DNA from: Microbacteriaceae bacterium
GTDB taxonomy: Bacteria; Actinomycetota; Actinomycetes; Actinomycetales; Microbacteriaceae
NCBI GenBank assembly: GCA_025464995.1
Contig: JAODMO010000056.1
Location: 109,725 to 173,724, forward strand
DNA: 64,000 bases
Direction of reading: 5' to 3'
Positions 31,688 through 41,596 of the stretch are shown one piece after another (the first letter of the stretch is position 1; each line of letters opens with the position of its first letter). Under the pieces are notes generated by a model. It was not told the DNA's origin. It did no database searches and saw nothing but the letters and a program-made list of their open reading frames with translations. The position numbers and the translations under genes were made by a program.

Positions 31688-32988
31688 GGTGCCTTCTCCA
31701 ACTCGAGGAAGCCGAGCAGTTTGCGTATGAGCATCATCTGCTCGTAGTTGACGATCATGGTCTTGGTTCCCCGCGAGGGGGCGGGCAACGCGAGGAAGGC
31801 CTCGAGCGCGGGACGCAGCTCCGGCATGACGCGACCGACGGCGATCTCGCCGTAGCCGAAGCGCGTCGCGAGCTGCCACGCCTTCGTGCCCGACAGGATG
31901 TCGACGTGGTCGATGCTCGAGAAGTCGGTGTCGTACATCCACGACGGGTCGGGCGTGCCCTCGTCGACGGCGACGAAAAGCTGCTCGGGTGCCTCCGCAA
32001 GATAGTCGAGGTTCAACTGCAGGCTCGGCGGGTTCTTCATCATGATGACCTCGATGTCTTCGCCGTTGTAGCGGAGCACCTCGCCCCTCCCGTACACGGT
32101 CTCGAGCGTCAGCATCGCGGATGCCACGAGATCGGGCCGGAACGCATCACCGAGCAGTCGCTCCGCCATCGCCGCCGCGCCCGCCACGTCGACGGCGTAG
32201 TGCAGGCCGCGAGCGGGCAACCGCACGGCCACCTCGCCGCCGGGCATCGCGAGCACGGCGTCGACGCCGGAGAGGCTCTCGACCAGGATGTGGGGAACGG
32301 GAGCCGGGGCATCCATGGTGCCCGTGGCTCGCGTCGAATACACCTGCGCGTTGGCGAGGCCGTTCGGCGAGTCGCTGAGCAGGGCCGGCTCGACGCCGAA
32401 GTAGCTGACCCGGGAGCGGCCGTCGAGGGCCCGCGCGACGTTGACGAGGTTGTCGTCGTTCGCGTTGACGACGACGTGGGCGTCTGCCGCCGACGCGATG
32501 GTCGCGAGCATTCCGACAACGCGGTCGGGCTCGAAGAAGCGGTTCAACTGGTCGATCTGCACGTTCATGAGCAGCACACTCGAGGGGCGGAGCACCTTCG
32601 CGAGGTTCACCCCGTAGGCCTCGTCGACCTCGAGCACGGCGATCTGCTCGTCGAGGCGCCCGCTGAGGGGCATGCTCGCGAGGAGCGCCGAGGCGATGCC
32701 CTGCGGCAGGTTGCCGCCGGACGGGTTGCTGAACACATCCACGCCGTGGGCGCGGAGGATCGCGACGAGCATGTTCGTCGTGGTCGACTTACCGTTCGAC
32801 CCCGAGACGAAGACGACGCCGAGCGGCATGCGCTCGACGGCTCGTTCGAGGGCGCGGGGGGCGACGGCGAGCAGCACCCGCCCGGGCACCGCGGAGCCGC
32901 CACCACGCAACCTCGTGGCCCAGCGCGCCATCCTGCCGAGCAGGATGCCGACGACCGTGCGCACCTCGTAAGTACCGGTGGTTCGCAC
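31684..32988 (-). CDS. MurT-like Mur ligase homologue without zinc ribbon
   Basis: A 434-residue Mur-ligase-type protein. The P-loop is VSGSNGKSTTTNML (residues 63-70). Other family blocks are SNPSGGNLPQGIASALL, LEVDEAYG and MMKNPPSLQLNLDYL, and a C-terminal MurT domain follows. Canonical MurT carries a Cys4 zinc ribbon inserted in the middle domain; this protein contains no cysteine at all. The motif near the catalytic Asp, usually NDNxADGxDxSWIWD, is altered to VDEGTPDPSWMYD. With the Ala-substituted GatD next to it, amidation by glutamine ammonia looks unlikely. Ligation of another amine to the D-Glu alpha-carboxyl is one possibility. The stop of the sigma factor gene lies 4 bp upstream. 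Confidence 0.85.
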   Translation of the reverse strand: MRTTGTYEVRTVVGILLGRMARWATRLRGGGSAVPGRVLLAVAPRALERAVERMPLGVVFVSGSNGKSTTTNMLVAILRAHGVDVFSNPSGGNLPQGIASALLASMPLSGRLDEQIAVLEVDEAYGVNLAKVLRPSSVLLMNVQIDQLNRFFEPDRVVGMLATIASAADAHVVVNANDDNLVNVARALDGRSRVSYFGVEPALLSDSPNGLANAQVYSTRATGTMDAPAPVPHILVESLSGVDAVLAMPGGEVAVRLPARGLHYAVDVAGAAAMAERLLGDAFRPDLVASAMLTLETVYGRGEVLRYNGEDIEVIMMKNPPSLQLNLDYLAEAPEQLFVAVDEGTPDPSWMYDTDFSSIDHVDILSGTKAWQLATRFGYGEIAVGRVMPELRPALEAFLALPAPSRGTKTMIVNYEQMMLIRKLLGFLELEKAP

Positions 32989-32992
32989 CGAT

Positions 32993-34378
32993 CTACTCGA
33001 GGTAGTCGCGCAGCGACTGCGACCGCGACGGGTGGCGCAGCTTGGCCATCGTCTTCGACTCGATCTGGCGAATGCGCTCGCGCGTCACGCCGAACGTGTC
33101 ACCGATCTGGTCGAGCGTCTTCGGCATGCCGTCGCCGAGGCCGAACCGCATGCGGATCACTCCCGCCTCACGCTCGGAGAGCGAGTCGAGCAGGCTCTCC
33201 AGCTGCTTCTGCAGCATGGTGAAGCCCACAGCGTCGGCGGGCACGACGGCCTCGGTGTCTTCGATGAGGTCGCCGAACTCGCTGTCGCCGTCTTCACCGA
33301 GCGGCGTGTGCAGGGAGATCGGTTCACGACCGTACTTCTGAACCTCGATGACCTTCTCGGGCGTCATATCGAGTTCGCGGCTGAGCTCTTCCGGTGTGGG
33401 CTCGCGGCCGAGGTCCTGAAGCATCTGGCGCTGCACGCGGGCGAGCTTGTTGATGACCTCGACCATGTGCACGGGGATGCGGATGGTGCGGGCCTGGTCG
33501 GCCATCGCACGGGTGATCGCCTGGCGGATCCACCACGTGGCGTAGGTCGAGAACTTGAAGCCCTTCGTGTAGTCGAACTTCTCGACGGCACGGATGAGGC
33601 CGAGGTTGCCCTCCTGGATGAGGTCGAGGAACTGCATCCCACGGCCCGTGTAACGCTTGGCGAGCGACACGACGAGGCGGAGGTTGGCGCCGAGCAGGTG
33701 GCTCTTCGCGCGGGCGCCGTCCTTCGAGACCCAGATGAGCTCGCGGCCCAGCTGCGACTTCTTCTCGGCGTCGCTCATCTGCGACAGCTTGTCTTCGGCG
33801 AAGAGTCCCGCCTCGATGCGCATGGCGAGCTCGACCTCTTCGGCCGCGTTGAGCAGCGCGACCTTGCCGATCTGCTTCAGGTAGTCCTTGACCGGGTCGG
33901 CGGTGGCGCCGGTGATCGCGGAGGAGTACACGGGCACTTCGTCTTCGTCGTCGACGAGCGAGAGCACGAGGGCGCCCGTGGGAAGTTCCTCTTCCTTGAC
34001 CGCAGGCTTCTTCGTCTCGGCGTCGTCGTCGGTCTCGACGTCGTCACCATCCACCACGACGACGTCGGTGTCGACGACGGGAACCACGACCGCATCCACG
34101 TCGTCGTCTTCGTCGTCACCCTCGGTGGGCTCGACGATCTCGTCACCCGAGGGGTCGATCGTCTTCGGCCCGCGCTTGGCGGCGGCGGTCTTCTTGGCCG
34201 GGGTCTTCGTGGCGGCGGGAGCCTTTGCGGCAGCGGCGGCCTTCTTGGGAGCCGCCTTGGTCGCGGCGGCCTTCTTCACGGGAGCCTTCTTCGCGACTAC
34301 TGCGGGAGCGGAGTCGGCGTTGACTTGCTCTTTTTCTGCAGCGTCTGCGAGAGCAGCTGTCTTGGTCTGGGTTGCCAT
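32993..34378 (-). CDS. sigA: Principal RNA polymerase sigma factor (RpoD/HrdB/SigA)
   Basis: A 461-residue housekeeping sigma-70. A Lys/Ala/Pro-rich then acidic N-terminal extension (about 1-140) precedes region 1.2 ([16 protein letters not shown]). Regions 2.3-2.4 read [21 protein letters not shown] and [16 protein letters not shown]. Region 4.2 reads [20 protein letters not shown], and the protein ends SQSLRDYLE. This is the standard actinobacterial arrangement. About 170 bp of upstream DNA separates it from the MFS gene on the same strand and must hold its promoter. The MurT-GatD-like pair directly downstream could be co-transcribed. Confidence 0.96.
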   Translation of the reverse strand: MATQTKTAALADAAEKEQVNADSAPAVVAKKAPVKKAAATKAAPKKAAAAAKAPAATKTPAKKTAAAKRGPKTIDPSGDEIVEPTEGDDEDDDVDAVVVPVVDTDVVVVDGDDVETDDDAETKKPAVKEEELPTGALVLSLVDDEDEVPVYSSAITGATADPVKDYLKQIGKVALLNAAEEVELAMRIEAGLFAEDKLSQMSDAEKKSQLGRELIWVSKDGARAKSHLLGANLRLVVSLAKRYTGRGMQFLDLIQEGNLGLIRAVEKFDYTKGFKFSTYATWWIRQAITRAMADQARTIRIPVHMVEVINKLARVQRQMLQDLGREPTPEELSRELDMTPEKVIEVQKYGREPISLHTPLGEDGDSEFGDLIEDTEAVVPADAVGFTMLQKQLESLLDSLSEREAGVIRMRFGLGDGMPKTLDQIGDTFGVTRERIRQIESKTMAKLRHPSRSQSLRDYLE

Positions 34379-34546
34379 TAGAACACCTTCCAGGGTTTTC
34401 GGGCAGTACTAAGACCCATGTCAAGTCCATTTCCACCGCGCGACGAAAACTAAGCGGGGAACTAGCCGAACCTGAACGGGTCTTAGTTCAATTATTGCAC
34501 GAGTTGACGCCTCAATATGCCATTTGCTATTGACAACGCCCGGCAA

Positions 34547-35881
34547 TCACTTCGCGGCACGCCGCCTGCGCCAACCCCTCACCAATGCAACCCACAGCGG
34601 GGCCACGTGTATTCCCTCGTCCTCGTGCATACGGCGCCTCGTGCGTCGCCGAGCGAGCAGCAGGAACACCACTCCCGTGCCCACCACCGGAAACTGCACG
34701 AGGAAGGCGATGCGGAACGACTCCATCGAGTACAACTCCGACGGGATGCCGCTTCCGCCGTTCGAGCGGTCGAGGACGTCGAGCACGATCCCGATGAGCA
34801 GCATCATGACGAAGCTCGCGAGGAACCCGCCCACATTGACGACCCCGCTCGCCGATCCCAGGCTGCGGGCCGGGTTGAACGTACGGGCGAAGTCGAAGCC
34901 GATGAGCGAGCCCGGGCCCCCGACCGCGACGACCACGAGGAGGGTGATCACGAGCCAGAGGGGTGGCCGGCCGGGCCAGAGCAGGAGCAGCGCCCACGCG
35001 ACGCCCATCGAGGCCACGATGCCGAGAACGAGATTGCTCCGTCGGTACGGGTGCCGGGCGCTCAGGATACCCAGCACCGGACCGGCGACGACGGCCACCG
35101 CGACGACGAGTGTGAGCAGGAGGGAGGCGGTGGTCGGTCCGTATCCGAGGCCGACGGACAGGAAGGGGAAGCCCCACAGCAGCGTCAACACGGTGCCCGG
35201 CGACTGGGTCACGAAGTGCGACCAGAACCCGAGCTGCGTGCCGGGCCGCGCGAGGCTCTCCCGGAGCTGCCGGAGGGCGGCGGGCCATCCGGCAGGCCGT
35301 TCGACGGGCTCGACGCCAGGAGGCGCGTTGAACACGAAGACGACGACGAGCACGAACGCCACGACGGAGAGCGCGGCGGCGCTGAGGTACGCCGGCTGCC
35401 ACCCGTACTGGTGCAGGACGATCGACAACGGGATGGCAGACAGCACCTGTCCGAGCGCGCCGATGGTGCCCATGGCCTGAGACAGCAGCGGGAGGGTGCG
35501 ACCACTGAACCACGACGCGATGAGTCGCGACACGGAGATGAAGGTCATGGCATCTCCGGCGCCGACGAGGATGCGACCCAGTATCGCGACCCCGATGGAG
35601 GGTGCGAGGGCGAGCGTCGTCTGCCCGAGGATCATCAGGAGCGCCCCCGTGGCGATGAGCACGCGCGGCCCGTGGCGGTCGAGCACGACACCCACGGGGA
35701 TCTGCAGCCCCGCATAGACGACGAGCTGCACGACGGCGAGGCTCGACAGCGCGGCCGCCTGCACGTCGAACCGCTCGGTCGCGTCGACGCCCGCGACACC
35801 GAGCGAACTGCGCTGCATCACCGCGATGAGGTACGCGAAGACTCCGACCGAGAATACGATCCAGGAGCGCCGTGAGTTCAT
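34547..35881 (-). CDS. MFS transporter
   Basis: A 444-residue major facilitator with about 12 hydrophobic segments. The loop 2-3 signature is VVLDRHGPRVLIATG, and GAGDAMTFISVSRLIASWF follows. It resembles the nitrate/sugar-phosphate-type MFS group, but substrate cannot be read. The ATG giving MNSRRSW has a TACCCT box 6 nt before it and no ribosome site, so it may be leaderless. The C-terminus is basic (RRRTRRRM). It is a single-gene unit between sigA and PAC2. Confidence 0.88.
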   Translation of the reverse strand: MNSRRSWIVFSVGVFAYLIAVMQRSSLGVAGVDATERFDVQAAALSSLAVVQLVVYAGLQIPVGVVLDRHGPRVLIATGALLMILGQTTLALAPSIGVAILGRILVGAGDAMTFISVSRLIASWFSGRTLPLLSQAMGTIGALGQVLSAIPLSIVLHQYGWQPAYLSAAALSVVAFVLVVVFVFNAPPGVEPVERPAGWPAALRQLRESLARPGTQLGFWSHFVTQSPGTVLTLLWGFPFLSVGLGYGPTTASLLLTLVVAVAVVAGPVLGILSARHPYRRSNLVLGIVASMGVAWALLLLWPGRPPLWLVITLLVVVAVGGPGSLIGFDFARTFNPARSLGSASGVVNVGGFLASFVMMLLIGIVLDVLDRSNGGSGIPSELYSMESFRIAFLVQFPVVGTGVVFLLLARRRTRRRMHEDEGIHVAPLWVALVRGWRRRRAAK

Positions 35882-35994
35882 CGGTTAAGGGTATCGCCGA
35901 CCGACGGCAAAGCCGCACGGGCGGCAAGGCCGCACGACCGGGTCGGCGGATGGCGAGGCGTTACGCGCGCGGGTCGACGGCGAATGCCGACGCG

Positions 35995-36918
35995 TTACAG
36001 TCGCGGGTCGTCGTCGCCGCTGCGACGCAGGGCCAGGAAGTTCTCGAGCTCGGCCGCGATGTCGTCGGCGCTTGGCAGTTCGCCGTCTTCGTCGGTGAGG
36101 GGCGACCTCAACGGGTTGTCGAGCATGTAGCTGTCGTGGCGCTGCTCGAGGGTCTCGACGAGCTTCGCGAGCTCTTGGTTGCTCTCGATCTGCCCGTCGA
36201 TCTTGGCGATGAACTCGCGACCCTCTTCGCGCAGGCGATCGGTCGGGAAGATGAGGCCGGTGGCGGCGCTCACGCTCTCGAGCGCGGTGACGGCGGCGAG
36301 GGGGAACTCCGTGTCGGCGAGGTAGTGCGGAACGAGCAGCACGAAGCCGGCGATGGGATGACCCAGCTCCTGCAGCCGGTACTCCACGAGGTGGAGCGCG
36401 TTGGCGGGAACCTGCGTCTGCGGCTTCCAGATCGACATCGAGTCGATGAGCTCGGAGCGGTTGCCGCTCACCGTCACCCCCATCGAACGGGTGTGGGGAA
36501 CGGGCATCGGGATGGCGTTGACCCACGTCGTCGTCTTCACCTGGTAGCGGTCGACGAGCTGCAGCACGGCCGCGGTGAACCGCTCCCACTGGAAGTCGGG
36601 CTCGTAGCCGGTCAGCAGCAGGAACGGCTGGCCGACCTCGTCGGTCGCGAGATAGAGCTTCAGGGTCGCGGGCCGGTAGTCGCTGAGGTGGTCGTGGTCG
36701 AAGTAGATGAGGGGACGGCGTGCGCGGAAGTCGAGCAGCTCGTCGCTGTCGAACGTGACGACCTCGCGGTAGTCGAGCGTGTCGAGCAGGTATTCGCTCA
36801 ACTGCGTGACCGCCGAGCCGGCATCCGTGAATCCCATCAGCCCGGCGACAAGGTGCAGGCCCTCGGGCACGTCGAAGACGTCGTCGGAGAAGTCGAAGAG
36901 GCCAGCCGGATCTTGCAT
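35995..36918 (-). CDS. PAC2-family protein
   Basis: A 307-residue member of the PAC2 (proteasome assembly chaperone 2-like) family. Family blocks are LHLVAGLMGFTDAGSAVTQLSEYLL, PLIYFDHDHLSDY, LLTGYEPDFQWERF and NAIPMPVPHTR. In actinobacteria these are conserved soluble proteins; a chaperone role is by homology only. The C-terminal tail is acidic. A TAGAAT box lies 6 nt before the ATG, which suggests a leaderless message. It diverges from pepA across about 100 bp. Confidence 0.88.
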   Translation of the reverse strand: MQDPAGLFDFSDDVFDVPEGLHLVAGLMGFTDAGSAVTQLSEYLLDTLDYREVVTFDSDELLDFRARRPLIYFDHDHLSDYRPATLKLYLATDEVGQPFLLLTGYEPDFQWERFTAAVLQLVDRYQVKTTTWVNAIPMPVPHTRSMGVTVSGNRSELIDSMSIWKPQTQVPANALHLVEYRLQELGHPIAGFVLLVPHYLADTEFPLAAVTALESVSAATGLIFPTDRLREEGREFIAKIDGQIESNQELAKLVETLEQRHDSYMLDNPLRSPLTDEDGELPSADDIAAELENFLALRRSGDDDPRL

Positions 36919-37022
36919 GGGTCGATTCTAATCGCGCGGCTCTCGCAGCACCCGGTGCCGCACGACGGCGGCGTCATGCTGACAGCGAACACGCGCGGAG
37001 CCGTCGTCGGTACGATGAGGCA

Positions 37023-38519
37023 ATGACTGTTGCGGCGCTGAGCGTCTCCCCCGAGCCCATTCTCGCCATCCACGCCGACGTCCTCGTCGTCGGAGTGGCC
37101 TCGACAGAGTCGGGTCCGGTGTTGCTGACCGATGTCGAGGAGATCCTCGCCCTGCAACCGGCCCTCGCGGGCATCGGCGTGAGCGGATCCGCCGATGAAC
37201 TCGTGCGCCTGCCCTTCGCGTCGGCCGCGGCATCCAGTCTCGCCCTCATCGGTGTCGGCGGCCGTGCGCCCACACCGGACTCACTGCGGCTCGCGAGCGG
37301 CTCGGCCGCGCGCCAGTTGCGCGGGATCGACTCCGTCGCCATCGCGCTCCCCGCCTCGACGGAAGACGAACTCCTCGCCGTGCTCGAGGGCGCCGCGATC
37401 GGGTCCTACGGGTACACCGACTACCGCTCCTCGACCCTCGAGTCGACGAAGCTCACGGCCGCCACGATCATCATCGCGAGCAGCGTCGCCGACAGCGCCC
37501 GACTCGCGGAGCGTGCGACGATCGTCGCGACCGCCGTGCACAAGGTGCGCGACCTCGTGAACGCGCCGCCGTCAGACCTCTACCCCGAGACGCTCGCCGA
37601 CGCCGCCGTCGCGCACGCCGCGCACGCCGACATCGACGTCACTGTGTTCGACGAGGCCGCCCTCGAGGAGGGTGGTTTCGGAGGAATCCTCGCGGTGGGC
37701 CGCGGTTCGTCGCGACCACCGCGACTCGTGAAGCTCGCCTACTCGCCCGCGGGTGCCACGAAGCACGTCGCTCTCGTCGGCAAGGGCATCACCTTCGACT
37801 CGGGCGGACTCTCGCTCAAGCCGGCGGGGTCGATGCTCACGATGAAGACGGACATGACCGGGGCGGCGACCGTGATGTCGGTCGTCGTCGCCGCCGCCGA
37901 CCTCGGTCTCCCCGTGCGCCTGACCGCGTGGATGTGCATCGCCGAGAACATGCCCTCCGGCACCGCGTCTCGCCCGGACGACGTGCACCGCATCCGGGGC
38001 GGAAAGACCGTCGAGAATCTCAACACCGACGCCGAGGGCCGCATCGTGCTGGCCGACGGCCTCGTCGCGGCGAGTGAGGAGAACCCCGACGCGATCATCG
38101 ACGTCGCGACCCTCACGGGCGCCTCGGTCGTCGCGCTCGGCAACCGCTACGTCGGAACCCTCGGAGACGACGAGCTCGTCGCTCGGGTCGTCGCGGTGGC
38201 GAACGGTGTGGGCGAGACGCTCTGGCCGATGCCGATGCCCACCGAACTGCGTCCCCTGCTCAACTCCGACATCGCGGACATCGCGAACGTCAAGCCGGGC
38301 AACACTGCCGGCGGCATGCTGCTCGCCGCCGCCTTCCTCAAGGAGTTCGTCGGAAGCACCGGAGAGGGCGACGAGAAGCGCCAGATCCCGTGGGCCCATC
38401 TCGACATCGCCGGCCCGTCGAACAACGGCGGCGGCGGCTACGGGTACACACCCAAGGGCCCGACGGGAGTTGCTGTGCGAACACTGATCGCCCTGGCCGA
38501 GGAGTTTTCCCGCGCGTAG
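37023..38519 (+). CDS. pepA: Leucyl aminopeptidase (M17)
   Basis: A 498-residue M17 aminopeptidase that removes N-terminal residues from peptides using two metal ions in a hexamer. The metal site is VGKGITFDSGGLSLKP, and the signature NTDAEGRIVLADGL carries further ligands. MKTDMTGAATVM supplies others. The N-terminal about 170 residues form the regulatory domain. The ATG is preceded by TACGAT with 6 nt between, and also by a GAGG, so either leaderless or weak leadered start is possible. The next gene, lpd, follows after 95 bp. Confidence 0.95.
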   Translation: MTVAALSVSPEPILAIHADVLVVGVASTESGPVLLTDVEEILALQPALAGIGVSGSADELVRLPFASAAASSLALIGVGGRAPTPDSLRLASGSAARQLRGIDSVAIALPASTEDELLAVLEGAAIGSYGYTDYRSSTLESTKLTAATIIIASSVADSARLAERATIVATAVHKVRDLVNAPPSDLYPETLADAAVAHAAHADIDVTVFDEAALEEGGFGGILAVGRGSSRPPRLVKLAYSPAGATKHVALVGKGITFDSGGLSLKPAGSMLTMKTDMTGAATVMSVVVAAADLGLPVRLTAWMCIAENMPSGTASRPDDVHRIRGGKTVENLNTDAEGRIVLADGLVAASEENPDAIIDVATLTGASVVALGNRYVGTLGDDELVARVVAVANGVGETLWPMPMPTELRPLLNSDIADIANVKPGNTAGGMLLAAAFLKEFVGSTGEGDEKRQIPWAHLDIAGPSNNGGGGYGYTPKGPTGVAVRTLIALAEEFSRA

Positions 38520-38614
38520 TACAGTCGTTGTGGCGGATTCATCCGCCCACTCGGCCTCGGGCGCACAAGCCGGCGGGTCGTCCCACTACCTGAAACACCA
38601 AGGGAGTTGCGTAA

Positions 38615-39988
38615 GTGTCGGAACAGAATTTTGACCTTGTGATCCTGGGCGGCGGAAGCGGTGGCTATGCCGCCGCGCTCCGCGCGAGCCAGCTCGGAAT
38701 GTCCGTCGGCCTCATCGAGAAGAACAAGCTCGGGGGCACCTGCCTGCACGTCGGCTGCATCCCGACCAAGGCGCTCCTGCATTCCGCCGAGGTCGCCGAT
38801 GTCACCCGCGAGTCGGCCAAGTACGGCGTCAACGCGAGCCTCGAGGGCATCGACATCTCCGCGGTCACCTCGTACCGCGAGGGGATCGTCGCGAGCAAGT
38901 ACAAGGGCCTTCAGGGCCTCATCAAGGCACGCGGAATCACCGTCATCGAGGGCTCGGGTCGCCTGACCTCCCCGACCACCGTGCAGGTCGGCGACGACAC
39001 GATCACGGGCAAGAACGTCATCCTGGCCACCGGTTCGTACTCCCGCTCACTGCCCGGCCTCGAGATCGGGGGCCGCGTCATCACCTCCGAACAGGCTCTC
39101 GAGCTCGACTTCGTGCCGAAGAAGGTCGCCGTGCTGGGTGGCGGCGTCATCGGCGTCGAGTTCTCCAGCGTGTGGAAGTCGTGGGGCGCCGATGTTCACA
39201 TCATCGAGGCGCTGCCCCATCTCGTCCCCAACGAGGACGAGTCGGTCAGCAAGCAGTTCGAGCGCGCCTACCGCAAGCGCGGCATCGGCTTCACGCTCGG
39301 CGTGCGCTTCCAGAGCGTGACACAGGACGAGAACGGCGTCGTCGTCACCCTGGAGAACGGTGACACCATCGAGGCCGACCTCCTCCTGGTTGCCGTCGGT
39401 CGTGGACCGTCAACCGCGGGACTCGGCTTCGAAGAGGCGGGCATCACCGTCGACCGCGGATTCGTCATAACCAACGAGCGCCTCGAGACGAGCGTGCCCG
39501 GCGTCTACGCGGTCGGCGACATCGTGCCCGGACTCCAGCTCGCGCACCGAGGCTTCCAGCAGGGGATCTTCGTCGCCGAAGAACTGGCCGGACTCAACCC
39601 GATCGTCATCGACGACCTCAACATCCCCAAGGTCACGTACAGCGACCCGGAGGTCGCGTCGGTCGGACTCTCGGAGGCCAAGGCTGCGGAGAAGTACGGC
39701 GCAGACAAGATTTCGGCCTACGACTACAACCTGGCGGGCAACGGCAAGAGCCACATCATCGGCACCGCCGGGTCGATCAAGGTCGTCCGCGTCAACGACG
39801 GCCCCGTCGTCGGTGTGCACATGATCGGCGCGCGCGTCGGAGAGCTCATCGGCGAGGCCCAGCTGGCCGTGAACTGGGAGGCGTACCCGGAAGACGTCGC
39901 GCCCCTCGTGCACGCTCACCCGACTCAGAATGAGGCGCTCGGAGAGGCGTTCCTCGCGCTGGCCGGAAAGCCGCTGCACGCAATCTAA
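38615..39988 (+). CDS. lpdA: Dihydrolipoyl dehydrogenase (E3)
   Basis: A 457-residue FAD disulfide oxidoreductase. It reoxidises dihydrolipoyl groups of 2-oxoacid dehydrogenase complexes with NAD. FAD site ILGGGSGGYAAALRA, redox disulfide GGTCLHVGCIPTKAL and NAD site VLGGGVIGVEFSS are seen. The C-terminal catalytic dyad is in HAHPTQNEALGEA. The start is a GTG with AAGGGAG upstream. The E2 acyltransferase follows 82 bp downstream with its own ribosome site, so the two subunits are likely co-expressed. Confidence 0.96.
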   Translation: MSEQNFDLVILGGGSGGYAAALRASQLGMSVGLIEKNKLGGTCLHVGCIPTKALLHSAEVADVTRESAKYGVNASLEGIDISAVTSYREGIVASKYKGLQGLIKARGITVIEGSGRLTSPTTVQVGDDTITGKNVILATGSYSRSLPGLEIGGRVITSEQALELDFVPKKVAVLGGGVIGVEFSSVWKSWGADVHIIEALPHLVPNEDESVSKQFERAYRKRGIGFTLGVRFQSVTQDENGVVVTLENGDTIEADLLLVAVGRGPSTAGLGFEEAGITVDRGFVITNERLETSVPGVYAVGDIVPGLQLAHRGFQQGIFVAEELAGLNPIVIDDLNIPKVTYSDPEVASVGLSEAKAAEKYGADKISAYDYNLAGNGKSHIIGTAGSIKVVRVNDGPVVGVHMIGARVGELIGEAQLAVNWEAYPEDVAPLVHAHPTQNEALGEAFLALAGKPLHAI

Positions 39989-40070
39989 CAATCCTCGATC
40001 GGCACTAATCCGGTGCGGGTCAGAACTAAGCTGGCTGGAACAAGATTTTGGTTACTAAGGAGCATCACTG

Positions 40071-41579
40071 ATGAGCGAATCCGTCAACCTCCCGGCACTC
40101 GGCGAGAGTGTGACCGAGGGCACGGTGACCCGCTGGTTGAAGAACGTGGGTGACCGCGTAGAGGTCGACGAGCCGCTGCTCGAAGTCTCCACCGACAAGG
40201 TCGACACGGAGATCCCGTCGCCCGTCGCCGGCGTGATCGAGGCCATCCTCGTCGCCGAGGACGAGACCGTCGAGGTCGGAACGGCACTCGTGACGATCGG
40301 CACCGGCGAGGCCCCCGCCGAGCCGGAAGCGCCCGCCGAGGAGGCTCCGGCCGAGGAGGCTCCCTCAGCGGGGCAGCCCGCCGCCGAGGAGTCGACCGAG
40401 GTTCCCTCCGTCGACGCTCCCGTGCCCGCCCAGCAGCCGGCCGAGGCAGAACAGGCTCCCGAGCCCGCTGCCGATGTCGACGAGGCGCCCGCCGAGGCGG
40501 CTCCGTCGCAGGAGGCCGCTGCCCAGGCGGCTCCGGCCGCATCGGGCGAGGCGACCCCCGCCCCCGCCGGCGAGCAGGCTCCGGCCGCCGCAGCACCCGC
40601 GCCGAGCACGGAGCCGGAGGCGCCCGTCGCCGCCGGCACCACGGCGACGAACTCCGTGGAAGCCGCAGCAGCGCTGACCGCCAACGCCGGCTACGTCACC
40701 CCGATCGTGCGCAAGCTCGCGAATGACCGCGGCGTCGACCTGTCGACCGTTTCGGGCACGGGCGTCGGTGGACGCATCCGCAAGCAGGATGTGCTCGCCG
40801 CGGCCGTCGCAGCTCCCGCCGTCGCAGAGGCTGCCCCCGCCACCCCGGCGCTCGAGACGTCGCCGCTGCGCGGAACCACGGTTCCGATGTCGCGACTGCG
40901 CAAGGTCATCGCCGAGCGTGCCGTCATCTCGATGCAAGCCTCAGCACAGCTCACGTCAGTGGTCGAGGTCGACGTCACCAAGGTCGCGGCGTTCCGCGAC
41001 AAGGTCAAGGCGGACTTCCAGGAGAAGGCCGGCGTCAAGCTCTCATTCCTCCCGTTCTTCGCCCTCGCCGCCGCCGAGGCCCTCAAGGCATACCCCATCG
41101 TCAACGCGACGATCGACGGCGACACGATCGTCTACCCGGCGCACGAGAACATCTCGATCGCCGTCGACACCGAGCGCGGACTGCTGACGCCCGTCATCAA
41201 GGATGCGGCATCCCTCGATCTCGCCGGCATCGCCACGCAGATCGCTGATTTGGCCGCACGGACGCGCGACAACAAGCTCAAGCCCGACGAACTCGCCGGC
41301 GGCACGTTCACCCTCACGAACACGGGGTCGCGCGGCGCGCTGTTCGACACCCCCATCGTGTTCCTGCCGCAGAGTGCGATCCTCGGCACGGGAATCGTCG
41401 CGAAGAAGGCAGTCGTCGTCTCGCACGACGGCACCGACTCCATCGCGATCCGTTCGATGGTCTATCTGGCCCTCTCCTACGACCACCGCATCGTCGACGG
41501 TGCAGACGCCGCACGATTCCTCGTCGCGGTCAAGAACCGTCTCGAGGGCGGCGACTTCGCCTCCGTGCTGGGCGTCTGA
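40071..41579 (+). CDS. sucB: Dihydrolipoamide acyltransferase E2 (SucB type)
   Basis: A 502-residue E2. One lipoyl domain (about 1-80) has the lipoyl lysine in [13 protein letters not shown] long Ala/Pro/Glu linker (about 85-200) follows, then the peripheral subunit-binding domain ([20 protein letters not shown]). The catalytic domain ends with the active-site His in [16 protein letters not shown]. Although annotated as succinyltransferase by homology, related actinobacterial proteins serve the pyruvate complex as well, so acetyl transfer is possible. The ATG follows AAGGAGC. Convergent with the pseudokinase gene, 17 bp apart. Confidence 0.92.
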   Translation: MSESVNLPALGESVTEGTVTRWLKNVGDRVEVDEPLLEVSTDKVDTEIPSPVAGVIEAILVAEDETVEVGTALVTIGTGEAPAEPEAPAEEAPAEEAPSAGQPAAEESTEVPSVDAPVPAQQPAEAEQAPEPAADVDEAPAEAAPSQEAAAQAAPAASGEATPAPAGEQAPAAAAPAPSTEPEAPVAAGTTATNSVEAAAALTANAGYVTPIVRKLANDRGVDLSTVSGTGVGGRIRKQDVLAAAVAAPAVAEAAPATPALETSPLRGTTVPMSRLRKVIAERAVISMQASAQLTSVVEVDVTKVAAFRDKVKADFQEKAGVKLSFLPFFALAAAEALKAYPIVNATIDGDTIVYPAHENISIAVDTERGLLTPVIKDAASLDLAGIATQIADLAARTRDNKLKPDELAGGTFTLTNTGSRGALFDTPIVFLPQSAILGTGIVAKKAVVVSHDGTDSIAIRSMVYLALSYDHRIVDGADAARFLVAVKNRLEGGDFASVLGV

Positions 41580-41596
41580 GACTCTGTAACGGGTAG

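Noticed and set aside
32978-34381. 467-aa plus-strand ORF opposite the sigma factor
   Set aside because: Antisense shadow; the reverse frame is an unmistakable sigma-70.
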